Assembly: GCA_965223305.1 (NCBI GenBank)
Contig: CBDCWT010000016.1
Coordinates: 186,001-250,000, forward strand
Direction of reading: 5' to 3'
Length of the DNA stretch: 64,000 bases
DNA from: CBDCWT01 sp965223305
GTDB lineage: Bacteria > Planctomycetota > Planctomycetia > Pirellulales > Pirellulaceae
Below are positions 43,648 to 51,820 of this stretch, one piece after another (the stretch's first letter is position 1; each line of letters starts with the position of its first letter). The translations under genes and the position numbers were made by a program. Under the pieces are notes generated by a model. That model was not told where the DNA came from, made no database searches, and saw only the letters and a program-made list of their open reading frames with translations.

Positions 43648-44211
43648 ATGAACTCGACCGTTTCACCTCAACGGCTGCGTGAGCTGCATGAGACAGGCAC
43701 GTCGATCGACGTCCTCGACGTGAGGACGCCTGTTGAATTTCGCGAGCTCCATCTCGAGTTCGCGCGCAACCTTCCTCTGGCCGATCTCGATCCGCACAAA
43801 GTGATGCAAGCCCGCAACGGGACGCAGGATGAACCTCTCTATGTGGTCTGCCGCAGCGGCAGTCGCGGTGAGCAAGCCTGCCAGAAATTCCAACGGGCCG
43901 GGTTCACCAACGTCATCAACATTGCAGGCGGTACGTTAGCCTGCGAGCAAGCGGGGCTGCCTGTCGTGCGGGGAAAGCAGGCGATCTCTCTCGAGCGACA
44001 GGTCCGCATCGCCGCGGGATTTCTGGTATTGCTGGGAATCGTGTTGAGCTCGTTGCTCCATCCCGGCTTCCTCGCCCTGTCGGCTTTTGTGGGGGCCGGT
44101 TTGATGTTCGCGGGAATCACAAACACCTGCGGGATGGCGATGCTGCTGGCCAAGATGCCCTGGAATCAATGCTCGGCAGAGCGTTCGACCCAAGGCGCTG
44201 TACAACAATGA
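43648..44211 (+). CDS. Rhodanese-like protein with C-terminal membrane domain (YgaP-like)
   Basis: About 187 residues from the ATG at 43648, spaced six bases after AGGAG (a GTG at 43645 is less well placed). Residues about 8-105 are a rhodanese domain (DVLDVRTPVEFRELHLEFAR, active-site loop YVVCRSGSRGEQAC with the catalytic cysteine). The C-terminal part has two membrane segments (AAGFLVLLGIVLSSLL and ALSAFVGAGLMFAGITN) followed by CGMAMLLAKMPWNQC, fitting the DUF2892 domain of E. coli YgaP. Rhodaneses pass sulfane sulfur between thiols; YgaP-like proteins do so at the membrane. Operon position between the ArsR regulator and CoADR supports a role in persulfide handling. Confidence 0.9.
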   Translation: MNSTVSPQRLRELHETGTSIDVLDVRTPVEFRELHLEFARNLPLADLDPHKVMQARNGTQDEPLYVVCRSGSRGEQACQKFQRAGFTNVINIAGGTLACEQAGLPVVRGKQAISLERQVRIAAGFLVLLGIVLSSLLHPGFLALSAFVGAGLMFAGITNTCGMAMLLAKMPWNQCSAERSTQGAVQQ

Positions 44212-44321
44212 GTTGCCGACTTCCGTTCCCTCTCCCTTGCCTCGCGTAGCGAGAATAGCAGGGGGAGAGGGTGGGGTGAGGGGGGACGACAAACGCACTC
44301 GAACCGAGGGAGAACATCAAA
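44212..44321. repeat. Short intergenic stretch with a low-complexity repeat
   Basis: Contains CCTCTCCCTTGCCTCGCG facing GAGAATAGCAGGGGGAGAGG (about 44228-44272), whose arms can pair as a hairpin. A related purine-rich palindromic stretch lies near 50030. No gene seen. The hairpin could reduce read-through from the rhodanese gene into the next one. Confidence 0.5.
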
Positions 44322-45998
44322 ATGAAGATCGTCATTGTCGGCGGAGTCGCTGGGGGAGCTTCGGCTGCCGCGCGTGCCCGACGTCTCTCCGAAGACGCTG
44401 AGATCGTGCTGCTGGAGCGCGGGCCCGACGTTTCCTTCGCTAACTGCGGTCTGCCGTACTACATTGGCGGAACGATCACCGATCGCGATAAGTTGCTAGT
44501 CGTAACGCCAGAGCGAATGCAGGCTCGTTTCAATCTTGACGTGCGTGTCCGATCGTCGGTCGAGTCGATCAACCGCAGCGCGAAATCCGTCCGCATCCGT
44601 GATCTCACTTCGGGGCGCGAATACGACGAGTCGTTCGACAAGCTGATCCTCGCGCCCGGCGCGGCGCCCTTGCGGCCGGCGATTCCCGGCATCGACTTGC
44701 CCGGTGTTTTTACGCTCCGCAATCTGCAGGACATGGATCGCATCAAGGCGGCCATCGACGAGGGTGTCAAGGAGGCGGTCGTTGTCGGCGCGGGGTTTAT
44801 CGGTCTTGAACTTGTTGAGAACCTTGCGGGATTGGGAATCTCCACCACGCTCGTCGAGCTGCAGAACCAGGTGCTGCCGCCGTTTGACCCGGAGATGACG
44901 ACGCCGCTCGCCGAAGCTTTGGAGGCGAACGGAGTGACGCTTCACCTCGGCGATTCCGCAGAGGCGTTCGAGGAAACACCCACGGGACTTCTCGTTCGCC
45001 TCAAGTCGGGACGATCACTACCTGCCCATGTCGTGGCGTTAGGCATCGGTGTACGGCCCGAAAACCGATTGGCAGTCGACGCCGGTTTGGAAGTAGGTCC
45101 CCGCGGCGGCATACGAGTTAACGCTCAACTTCAGACCAGCGACCCCGACATCTATGCCGTAGGCGACGCGATCGAAGTTGAAGACTTCGTGCTGCAAGTA
45201 CCCACGCAAGTTCCCCTGGCCGGGCCCGCAAACCGGCAGGGGCGGATCGCCGCTGACAACATCTTTGGTCGCCCGTCGCGATATCGAGGCACGCAAGGCA
45301 CAGCCATTCTGGGCTTATTCGAACTGACCGCAGCTATGACGGGTGCTTCGGAGAAGGTCTTGAAGAGGAACAACGTCACCTATCGGACCATCTATGTGCA
45401 TCCGACCGATCACGCTGGATACTATCCAGACGCCCAGCAAATGACGCTCAAGGTTTTGTTCGATCCAGAATCGGGTGGCAGACTACTGGGGGCGCAGGGA
45501 GTCGGTCGCTCGGGCGTCGACAAACGTATCGACGTTTTGGCTGTTGCCATTCAGGCGGGGATGACGGTCTTTGACCTCGAGGAGTCCGAACTGTGCTACG
45601 CCCCTCAGTTCGGGTCCGCGAAAGACCCCGTCAATATGGTGGGATTCGTCGCCGCCGGTCTGTTGCGAGACGATCATCCGCAAATTGACGTGCCCACCTT
45701 CACGACCACTTCCGCCAAGGATGAGGTCTTGCTGCTGGATGTTCGCACACCAGCCGAATTTGCTGCCGGTCACATTCCCCGAGCTGTGAACATCCCAGTG
45801 GACGAGCTGCGGTCGCGCTTGAGCGAATTGCCTAAGGAGAAGCCGATCGTGACATACTGCAAGGTGGGTCAGCGTGGGTACTTGGCAACGCGAGTTCTAC
45901 TGCACAACGGCCTGTCCGCCATGAACCTCAGCGGCGGTTACTTGACCTACCGTCTTCACTTTCCAGCAGATGCTACAGCGGCATCACCCGCCAGGTAA
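44322..45998 (+). CDS. CoA-disulfide reductase with C-terminal rhodanese domain (CoADR-RHD)
   Basis: A 558-residue flavoprotein. It starts with the FAD-binding KIVIVGGVAGGASAAARARR. The active cysteine is in SFANCGLPYY (C42), as in single-cysteine CoA-disulfide/persulfide reductases. An NAD(P)H-binding motif follows (VVVGAGFIGLELVENLAG), then the second FAD motif DIYAVGDAIEVEDF and a dimerisation domain. From about 455 to 545 a rhodanese domain (VLLLDVRTPAEFAAGHIPRA) carries its cysteine in VTYCKVGQRGY. Such fusions reduce CoA persulfide or polysulfide with NAD(P)H. The gene is the third in the ArsR-rhodanese-CoADR operon and lies in the cytosol. The assignment is firm; the natural substrate among CoA-disulfide, CoA-persulfide and polysulfide is open. 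Confidence 0.93.
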   Translation: MKIVIVGGVAGGASAAARARRLSEDAEIVLLERGPDVSFANCGLPYYIGGTITDRDKLLVVTPERMQARFNLDVRVRSSVESINRSAKSVRIRDLTSGREYDESFDKLILAPGAAPLRPAIPGIDLPGVFTLRNLQDMDRIKAAIDEGVKEAVVVGAGFIGLELVENLAGLGISTTLVELQNQVLPPFDPEMTTPLAEALEANGVTLHLGDSAEAFEETPTGLLVRLKSGRSLPAHVVALGIGVRPENRLAVDAGLEVGPRGGIRVNAQLQTSDPDIYAVGDAIEVEDFVLQVPTQVPLAGPANRQGRIAADNIFGRPSRYRGTQGTAILGLFELTAAMTGASEKVLKRNNVTYRTIYVHPTDHAGYYPDAQQMTLKVLFDPESGGRLLGAQGVGRSGVDKRIDVLAVAIQAGMTVFDLEESELCYAPQFGSAKDPVNMVGFVAAGLLRDDHPQIDVPTFTTTSAKDEVLLLDVRTPAEFAAGHIPRAVNIPVDELRSRLSELPKEKPIVTYCKVGQRGYLATRVLLHNGLSAMNLSGGYLTYRLHFPADATAASPAR

Positions 45999-46045
45999 CT
46001 CCGGCTCACTGTGCTTATGTCACTGCCCATGTCACTGGGGTTTGA

Positions 46046-47386
46046 TTACTTGGGAAAGCAGTTACCGAACGCCAGCAGCAGCTTTGGCGGCCCGCTGAGG
46101 CGGATCCTGCGTTGCAGTAGGGCCCACACGATGCTGCGTTCCTTACGAAGGAACTCGATCCAAGTCTTGGCGTCGGCCGCAACGTGTAGATCCCGCTGGC
46201 CAACGTGGCCCACCTCGATTTTGATTTGCTTGTCGCGGATCGTGATCGTTGCCCGACACGGCTCGTCACCTGTAAAGGTGAAGTGATAAACCGCGTTCAA
46301 ACCGGCGGACTTACCCGGCTGAAACACCAGCGGAGCGTCACTCAAGAAACCGGCAATCGTCTCCGGTCGCAGGCTATTACCTACCTGTTTGACCTGCTTG
46401 TGGGGGAACCGTTTGACGACGTGGTCTGCTGCATCAGAGTTTGGCAGCACGTAGACCGTCTCCTGCTTTTCCTGCAGGGGCTTCACGTAGTCGGTCAGGT
46501 GCGTTTTTTTGTCGGCCAGGTAGGGCCCAATCACGTCCTCACCCGCAGGACACACCGAAAGACAATAGGCCGCCTTGTAGTTCGCTCCGAAGGAGAGGCT
46601 CTGCCACATTGAGGCCGATTCGGCATCGCTCACGCGGCCGCGATAGTCGAAGCGACTCTTGCTGGCGGCCAGCTCCTCTGCCCAATCGGTGAAGCCGCCC
46701 ATGAACTCGCGATAGTTGTGCGTGTAGCACGCCGAGAAATTGAAATCGCCTTGCGGCGATACCGCGCCCACTGGACAGGCCGCCACGCACAGCTTGCATT
46801 CGAGGCAGGGGTTGAAGTCGATCGGCTGATCATAAGCAGTGGCCCGGGTATCCATCAGCACCGTGCCAAGCAGCACGAAGTTGCCGAACTTAGGGTGGAT
46901 CACATTGCGGTGAATGCCCATCACACCCAGCCCTGCTGCGACAGCGACCGGTTTGTGACTGACCACCCACAGCTTTCCGGGGAAACGGTCCATCTCCATC
47001 GGAAACCCCATGGCCGGATTGATGGCTCGCACGCCATGACGTTCTAAGGCAGCGACCACCTGTTGTGACACTTCGTTGACTTGATCGCCGCGATGATGAA
47101 ACTCCATGTTCGCGACGCTGCGGGCGGTGCTGCGAATCGGTTCGCGGTTGAGCCGACAGACGAAACTGAGGAGCGTCTGCGTCGCTGGAAAATGTTGCAG
47201 GATGTCGCCGCGCTGATCGTCCAATGCTGGCCGCTCGAGCTCGACGATGCCAGCGTCATCGGCTCCCGCTTCGATGGCCAGCTGCTTGAGCCATCGGGCA
47301 TCGAGCTTCTCCGGCGCTGTGGCCACTTCGCCCGCAGCGAGCTGCTGTTGATGACGTACAACCGTGGGATGTTCTTGCAACTTCAT
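46046..47386 (-). CDS. QueG-like 4Fe-4S protein with C-terminal SCP2 domain
   Basis: About 446 residues from the ATG at 47386; the frame is open to 47428 but that would run through the operator. The N-terminal 250 residues resemble epoxyqueuosine reductase/reductive dehalogenase-type proteins (DDAGIVELERPALDDQ, AAGLGVMGIHRNVIHPKFGN). Two iron-sulfur motifs follow: CLECKLCVAACPVGAV and, later, CLSVCPAG. The C-terminal 100 residues fit an SCP2 sterol-transfer domain (VYHFTFTGDEPCRATITIRD). The combination is found as a stand-alone redox protein; its substrate is not known and it is probably not the tRNA-modifying QueG itself. The MarR gene lies upstream on the same strand with a matched operator between them. 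Confidence 0.82.
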   Translation of the reverse strand: MKLQEHPTVVRHQQQLAAGEVATAPEKLDARWLKQLAIEAGADDAGIVELERPALDDQRGDILQHFPATQTLLSFVCRLNREPIRSTARSVANMEFHHRGDQVNEVSQQVVAALERHGVRAINPAMGFPMEMDRFPGKLWVVSHKPVAVAAGLGVMGIHRNVIHPKFGNFVLLGTVLMDTRATAYDQPIDFNPCLECKLCVAACPVGAVSPQGDFNFSACYTHNYREFMGGFTDWAEELAASKSRFDYRGRVSDAESASMWQSLSFGANYKAAYCLSVCPAGEDVIGPYLADKKTHLTDYVKPLQEKQETVYVLPNSDAADHVVKRFPHKQVKQVGNSLRPETIAGFLSDAPLVFQPGKSAGLNAVYHFTFTGDEPCRATITIRDKQIKIEVGHVGQRDLHVAADAKTWIEFLRKERSIVWALLQRRIRLSGPPKLLLAFGNCFPK

Positions 47387-47399
47387 GATCAACGTCCGG

Positions 47400-47418
47400 T
47401 TTAATTGTACATACAACT
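47400..47418 (-). promoter_or_regulatory. MarR operator upstream of the iron-sulfur/SCP2 gene
   Basis: TTTAATTGTACATACAACT (plus-strand reading) contains the near-palindrome TTGTACATACAA. It matches the site before the marR gene (47891-47909) in 16 of 19 bases. On the minus strand TACAAT within it may be the -10 element. It starts 14 bases upstream of the ATG at 47386. Confidence 0.65.
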
Positions 47419-47438
47419 TGTTTGACAAAAAAAGTCTG

Positions 47439-47879
47439 TCATGCCGGCGGAATGCGACCTGCAGCTTTCAGTAGCGTCGCTACACCATCCTTGCCTAAGA
47501 TCTTCCCTGCCTGCTGCTGAGCTGTTTTCCATTTTGGGATGGCGCGATCCAGTAAACGGCGTCCTTCCCTGGTCAACCGGAACGGCTGAGCCCGTCCATC
47601 TTCGTCGGCCACCGTTTCGAGCCAGCCGCGGGCTTTCATTCGCTCCACATTGCGACTCAACGTCGACACATCCAACCGCATCCTCTTGCAAACGTCAGCA
47701 GGTCGAGCCACCCCAAGTTTCCCCGCCGCGACCAGCAAGTTCATCTGGCTAACCTTCAACCCGAGGGGGCGCAGTGCGTCGTCGTAGATCTTGGTAATGG
47801 CCCGGTTGAGCATCCTTAAACGCACCGCGATGCACTCGCCGGCAATCGTATCAACACTGGTTTTACTGTTCTGAGCCAT
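47439..47879 (-). CDS. MarR-family transcriptional regulator
   Basis: A 146-residue MarR protein: an N-terminal dimerisation helix (IAVRLRMLNRAITKIYDDAL), the winged-helix core (LKVSQMNLLVAAGKLGVARP, then DVCKRMRLDVSTLSRNVERM with the recognition helix), a wing (VADEDGRAQPFRLTREGRRL) and a C-terminal helix. MarR proteins usually sense phenolics, oxidants or thiol-reactive compounds. A 19-bp site occurs both in front of it and in front of the downstream iron-sulfur gene, so it likely represses itself and that gene. The two form an operon-like pair on the minus strand, with 52 bp between them. Confidence 0.9.
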   Translation of the reverse strand: MAQNSKTSVDTIAGECIAVRLRMLNRAITKIYDDALRPLGLKVSQMNLLVAAGKLGVARPADVCKRMRLDVSTLSRNVERMKARGWLETVADEDGRAQPFRLTREGRRLLDRAIPKWKTAQQQAGKILGKDGVATLLKAAGRIPPA

Positions 47880-47890
47880 GCTGAACCTTA

Positions 47891-47909
47891 TTTAACTGTA
47901 TATGCAACT
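47891..47909 (-). promoter_or_regulatory. MarR operator upstream of marR
   Basis: TTTAACTGTATATGCAACT (plus-strand reading), matching the 47400-47418 site in 16 of 19 bases. On the minus strand it overlaps a possible -10 (TACAGT) that is 17 bp downstream of TTGACG. The arrangement fits autorepression. Confidence 0.65.
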
Positions 47910-48102
47910 ATATCCGCCGTCAAGTCAGCAGTGTGAGTTTCAGAAAGAAAGTAGGCCGGAACAAGCGGCGCAAGCAGCCATCCCTCCGCCTACGATTGCC
48001 CACGCCGCGCCGTTCCGGCAACACCCACCGGTTCGATGCGTTTGAGGGCCCAACGAGGCTGTGCTGCTTTAGCACTTCACAAACCTGCGGACATCGACTT
48101 CT

Positions 48103-48124
48103 ACCCTCCCGCGCGCGGGAGGGT
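48103..48124. terminator. Perfect 22-bp GC-rich palindrome, possible terminator of the MMSDH gene
   Basis: The arms ACCCTCCCGCG and CGCGGGAGGGT are exact complements with no loop bases. It lies 33 bp past the stop of the minus-strand dehydrogenase gene (48157) and before the marR promoter. There is no T-tract, so intrinsic termination is uncertain; a protein-binding palindrome is possible. Confidence 0.4.
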
Positions 48125-48156
48125 CGGACGCGATAGCGGAAGATCCTTGACCAGTC

Positions 48157-49626
48157 TCAGAAACGCCGGCTCCAGACGTCGGGCCAACGCTCGACGACGA
48201 CCTTCGTCTGCGTATAGAACTCGACACCGTGACGTCCCTGAGCGTGAAGATCTCCGAAAAAACTCTCTTTCCAACCGCTGAACGGGAAGAACGCCATCGG
48301 CGCTGCCACGCCCAGATTGATGCCGATGTTGCCGGCGATCGTTTCGTAGCGAAACTTCCGAGCGGCCGCGCCGCTGGACGTGAACACGCATGCCATGTTT
48401 CCGTACTCACCGCTGTTCACCAACCGAATGGCTTCATCGACATCTTGGACTGCTATCAGGCTGAGCACAGGACCAAACACCTCTGTCTTGACCAACTCGC
48501 TGTCTGGGTCGACGTTCTCCACCACAGTGGGGAAAACAAAGCTACCTTGCTCGTATCCCGCCACCTTCCGTTCACGGCCATCTACGACCGCGGTGGCTCC
48601 CGCCGATTCGCCGGCATCAATCAAGCGGCGGATGCGATCGCGGCTGTGCGGAGATATGACCGGGCCCATCTCGGTGTCCTCGTCGAGGCCGGAGCCAACT
48701 TTTCGGCGAGCGGCCGCTTCACAAATCGCGTCCTTGAATACATCCGTCGCCTCGCCGACCGTTACGGCTAACGACGCTGCCAGACAGCGTTGACCGGCGC
48801 ATCCGAATGCGCTGTCCGCAGCGATCCGAGTTGTCATGTCCAAATCTGCATCGGGCAGAATGATGAGTGGATTCTTGGCGCCGCCCTGACACTGGGCTCG
48901 TTTTCCGTGGGTCGTCGCTTCGCGATAGACATACCGCGCCACTGGAGTCGATCCCACAAAAGAGATTGCCTCGACGGCGGGATGGCGGATCAGGCCGTCT
49001 ACAACGTCCTTCTGACCCAGTACAAGGCTGACAACACCGGGCGGCAACCCCGTCTGTTGTACGAGCTCGACCAGCCGCACCGCGGTCATGGGTGTTTTTT
49101 CACTCGGCTTGAGTACAAAACAGTTGCCACAAGCAACGGCATAGGGCAGGAACCAGAGCGGTATCATTCCCGGGAAATTGAACGGTGTGATGGCTGCGAC
49201 AACGCCCAACGGTTGGCGAAACAGGTGCTCGTCAATCCCTGGCGCGATATCTTCGTTGTTGACCCCCTGCAACATGGACGGCATGCCGCAGGCAACCTCG
49301 ACATTCTCGATTCCGCGCCGCAACTCCCCCTGTGCCTCGGCCAGCGTCTTGCCGCACTCTGTCGTGATCGTACGCGCCAACTCGTCCAGGTTGTCTTCCA
49401 GTAGCGACTTCAGTCGAAACAGATACTGGATCCGTTCGGTCACCGGAGTGGCGCGCCAACCCAGGAACGCTCGGGCAGCTTCCTGGACGACATCATCGAC
49501 GTCGCCCGCATCGGAGAGGGGCACCTGAGCCACTGTCTCACCCGTGGCTGGATTCTTGACGTCCTGGCACTCGCCGCTACGTGTCTGCTGCCACGAGCTG
49601 CCGATGAGGTTTCTGAGTTGCTGCAT
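48157..49626 (-). CDS. mmsA: CoA-acylating methylmalonate-semialdehyde dehydrogenase
   Basis: A 489-residue aldehyde dehydrogenase from the ATG at 49626 (MQQLRNLIGSSW); the frame stays open far upstream into repeat sequence. MmsA-type landmarks are MPSMLQGVNNEDIAPGIDEH, AAITPFNFPGMIPLWFLPYA, ISFVGSTPVARYVY, and the catalytic FGCAGQRCLAAS with Cys281. The glutamate general base of ordinary aldehyde dehydrogenases is replaced (CQGGAKNP), as expected for the CoA-dependent enzyme. It converts methylmalonate or malonate semialdehyde plus CoA and NAD+ to propionyl- or acetyl-CoA, in valine or inositol breakdown. No other valine or inositol gene is adjacent. The gene stands alone between the marR promoter and a repeat region. 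Confidence 0.93.
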   Translation of the reverse strand: MQQLRNLIGSSWQQTRSGECQDVKNPATGETVAQVPLSDAGDVDDVVQEAARAFLGWRATPVTERIQYLFRLKSLLEDNLDELARTITTECGKTLAEAQGELRRGIENVEVACGMPSMLQGVNNEDIAPGIDEHLFRQPLGVVAAITPFNFPGMIPLWFLPYAVACGNCFVLKPSEKTPMTAVRLVELVQQTGLPPGVVSLVLGQKDVVDGLIRHPAVEAISFVGSTPVARYVYREATTHGKRAQCQGGAKNPLIILPDADLDMTTRIAADSAFGCAGQRCLAASLAVTVGEATDVFKDAICEAAARRKVGSGLDEDTEMGPVISPHSRDRIRRLIDAGESAGATAVVDGRERKVAGYEQGSFVFPTVVENVDPDSELVKTEVFGPVLSLIAVQDVDEAIRLVNSGEYGNMACVFTSSGAAARKFRYETIAGNIGINLGVAAPMAFFPFSGWKESFFGDLHAQGRHGVEFYTQTKVVVERWPDVWSRRF

Positions 49627-50227
49627 GGTCTCCACCGCTATGCCACTGCAAGTGGGAATGAAAGACCAACAGGGTAACAGAAACTTTCGGCGTCGCCTAT
49701 TTGCACCCCTGGGCAAAGCGCCATGTTGATACTGTAAGTCCCATCTCACTCGTTCCACTGCAACAACCGTGTAAAGCGCACGGGAGGGCGAGGCTCCTGC
49801 CGAGCCGTTTGCCCGCGTATCGGTTTCGTTTGCTCGGTTTTTGGCGGACGGCACACGGAGTGTGCCTGCTACATTAATGCCGAAAGCGCAAGAGGCGATG
49901 CAGTCGGCCAAACTCTGGCGAGTTCGGCTACACCTCTGGGCGAGTTCGGCTACGCTGCAAATCAGCCGCTGGGCGTTAGCCCACGGTTCCCCAGCGAAGC
50001 CGACGCGTAGTGTCCGGCGAGGGCCCCCCCTCTCCGGCCCTTTGGGCCGACTCTCCCCAAGGGGAGAGTGAAAAAGGATGAAATCACGCATTAACTTAAA
50101 AGCTGCACGATCTCCGGAGAGGGGAGAAGGCACTTCGATGACCTTGCCCCGCTCGCCAAATCGCGGATAGACTTCTCACGGGGGGTGGGCTGCGACTCAC
50201 TCGAACTGACTTGTTATCGAATGCCTC
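49627..50227. repeat. Repeat-rich intergenic region (about 600 bp)
   Basis: Several families seen elsewhere in the window meet here: GGGAGGGCGAGGCTCCTGCC (about 49782-49801, near copy at 43036), CGGCACACGGAGTGTGCCT (about 49849-49867, copy at 34813), CTCTGGCGAGTTCGGCTAC (about 49914-49932), a partial REP-like core (49960-49993), and a pyrimidine/purine palindrome CTCTCCGGCCC...GGGAGAG (about 50029-50069). No supported gene. The dehydrogenase promoter and the C25 peptidase promoter should lie at the two ends but are not evident. Confidence 0.7.
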
Positions 50228-51820
50228 ATGATTTTACTGCTCGCCTGCTCGCTGCTCTTGCCTGGCGAAACACGTTCCCCCGATACAGTCGTCGTGGTAC
50301 CGCCGGCATTTCAAGATGTCCTGCGGCCGTGGTTGGATTATCGACGAAATCAGGGACACGAAATCGCCTTGATGACCGATTGTGGCTCGGCGGCCGAGAT
50401 ACGCGCCGGCATCCGTCGCCTGGCGGGTGAGGGTGGGCTGCGGTCGGTGGTACTCGTGGGCGACGTTACCGATGACCAGTTCGGTACGCCGACACACTTC
50501 GCGCCGGCCAAAGTGAACGTGCAGTGGGGATCCGAAAGCGAGATCGCTACCGACAACTGGTTCGCCGATCTGGACGACGATCGGCTGCCGGACTTGGCCG
50601 TGGGCCGGCTGTCGGCGTCGAGCCCAGGCGAGTTGGCAACGATCGTGCGCAAGATTTTGGCTTACGAGCAGCTGGGCGGAGAGGGCGACTGGCAGCGACG
50701 GCTCAACTTTGTCGCTGGAGTCGGTGGCTTTGGTCCCGTCGTTGATTCGGTGCTGGAGACAGCGACCAAGAAGTTCCTGACTGAAGGGATTCCCGCCGAG
50801 TACTCGATTTCAATGACCTATGCCAGCTGGCGCAGCCCCTACTGCCCTGATCCGCGCCGCTTCCACGACACAGTCGTCAATCGATTCAACGAGGGCTGTT
50901 TATTCTGGGTCTACATCGGTCACGGACAACGTACCTTTCTCGACCGGATCCGAGTACCTGGGGCAACCTACCGAATCCTGGATACTGACGATGTTCCCAA
51001 ACTTCAGTCCGGTGAACGATCGCCGATCGCGATTTTCTTGTCTTGCTATGCCGGAGCGTTTGACGAGCAGCGTGTTTGTTTGGCGGAGGAAATGCTGAGG
51101 TCCGGAGCAGGTCCAGTCGCGGTCTTCGCGGGCTCGCGCGTGACCATGCCCTACGCGATGGCCGTAATGGGAAGCGAGCTGATGGAGGAGTACTTTGGTA
51201 CCCGCCGCCCGACACTCGGCGAGCTGTGCATGCATGCGAAGCGGCAAATGGCCGCGGAAGCTGGCGGCGAAGGGAACCGGCAGCTGCTCGATGCCCTGGC
51301 GAAAGTCATCAGCCCGACACCCGACCAGCTGCGGGACGAGCGGCTCGAGCATGTGCTGTTGTTTAACTTGTTGGGCGATCCCCTGCTACGCTTGCGGCAC
51401 GGAGATGCGATTCGTGTGGAAACGCAAACCGACGTTCGTGCAGGCCAACCACTGAACGTGCGATGGGTGAGTCCGGTGGCTGGACGGTGCCATGTGGAAC
51501 TCGTCTGCCGCCGAGATCGAACTCGAGAGCGCGTGCCGACTCGAACACATTTCCTACGGACAGAGCAGGAGCTGGCGACGTATACGTCGACCTATGCCGA
51601 GGCCAACGATCGCTGCTGGGTGAGCAAACTTGTCTCATCTCCAGCCGGTCCCGTCGAAATGACACTCACCGTGCCCGCGGAGGCGCGCGGGCCTTGCCAT
51701 GTGCGAGTGCTTGTGGAGGGTGCCGAGCGCTGCGCCCTGGGGGCTGCCGACGTCTTTGTCCGACGCCCGCCTAGATCAGAGGAAGCACCCGAGCCAGTAG
51801 GAGCGTCACCCCAAAACTGA
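50228..51820 (+). CDS. Secreted C25 (gingipain-type) cysteine peptidase
   Basis: A 530-residue protein with a short signal peptide (MILLLACSLLLPG). The C25 fold shows in LRSVVLVGDVTDDQFGTPTH, NWFADLDDDRLPDLAVGRLS and the catalytic pair FWVYIGHGQR (His232) and IAIFLSCYAGAF (Cys273). The last 130 residues form an Ig-like beta domain (VETQTDVRAGQPLNVRWVSP), as in gingipain-type enzymes. C25 peptidases are secreted cysteine endopeptidases; specificity cannot be read from the sequence. The gene ends 50 bp inside the convergent GntP gene, so the two coding ends overlap. Confidence 0.88.
   Translation: MILLLACSLLLPGETRSPDTVVVVPPAFQDVLRPWLDYRRNQGHEIALMTDCGSAAEIRAGIRRLAGEGGLRSVVLVGDVTDDQFGTPTHFAPAKVNVQWGSESEIATDNWFADLDDDRLPDLAVGRLSASSPGELATIVRKILAYEQLGGEGDWQRRLNFVAGVGGFGPVVDSVLETATKKFLTEGIPAEYSISMTYASWRSPYCPDPRRFHDTVVNRFNEGCLFWVYIGHGQRTFLDRIRVPGATYRILDTDDVPKLQSGERSPIAIFLSCYAGAFDEQRVCLAEEMLRSGAGPVAVFAGSRVTMPYAMAVMGSELMEEYFGTRRPTLGELCMHAKRQMAAEAGGEGNRQLLDALAKVISPTPDQLRDERLEHVLLFNLLGDPLLRLRHGDAIRVETQTDVRAGQPLNVRWVSPVAGRCHVELVCRRDRTRERVPTRTHFLRTEQELATYTSTYAEANDRCWVSKLVSSPAGPVEMTLTVPAEARGPCHVRVLVEGAERCALGAADVFVRRPPRSEEAPEPVGASPQN

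Noticed and set aside
47439..47752. Plus-strand frame opposite marR
   Set aside because: It is a shadow of the marR gene with no ribosome-binding site or family features.
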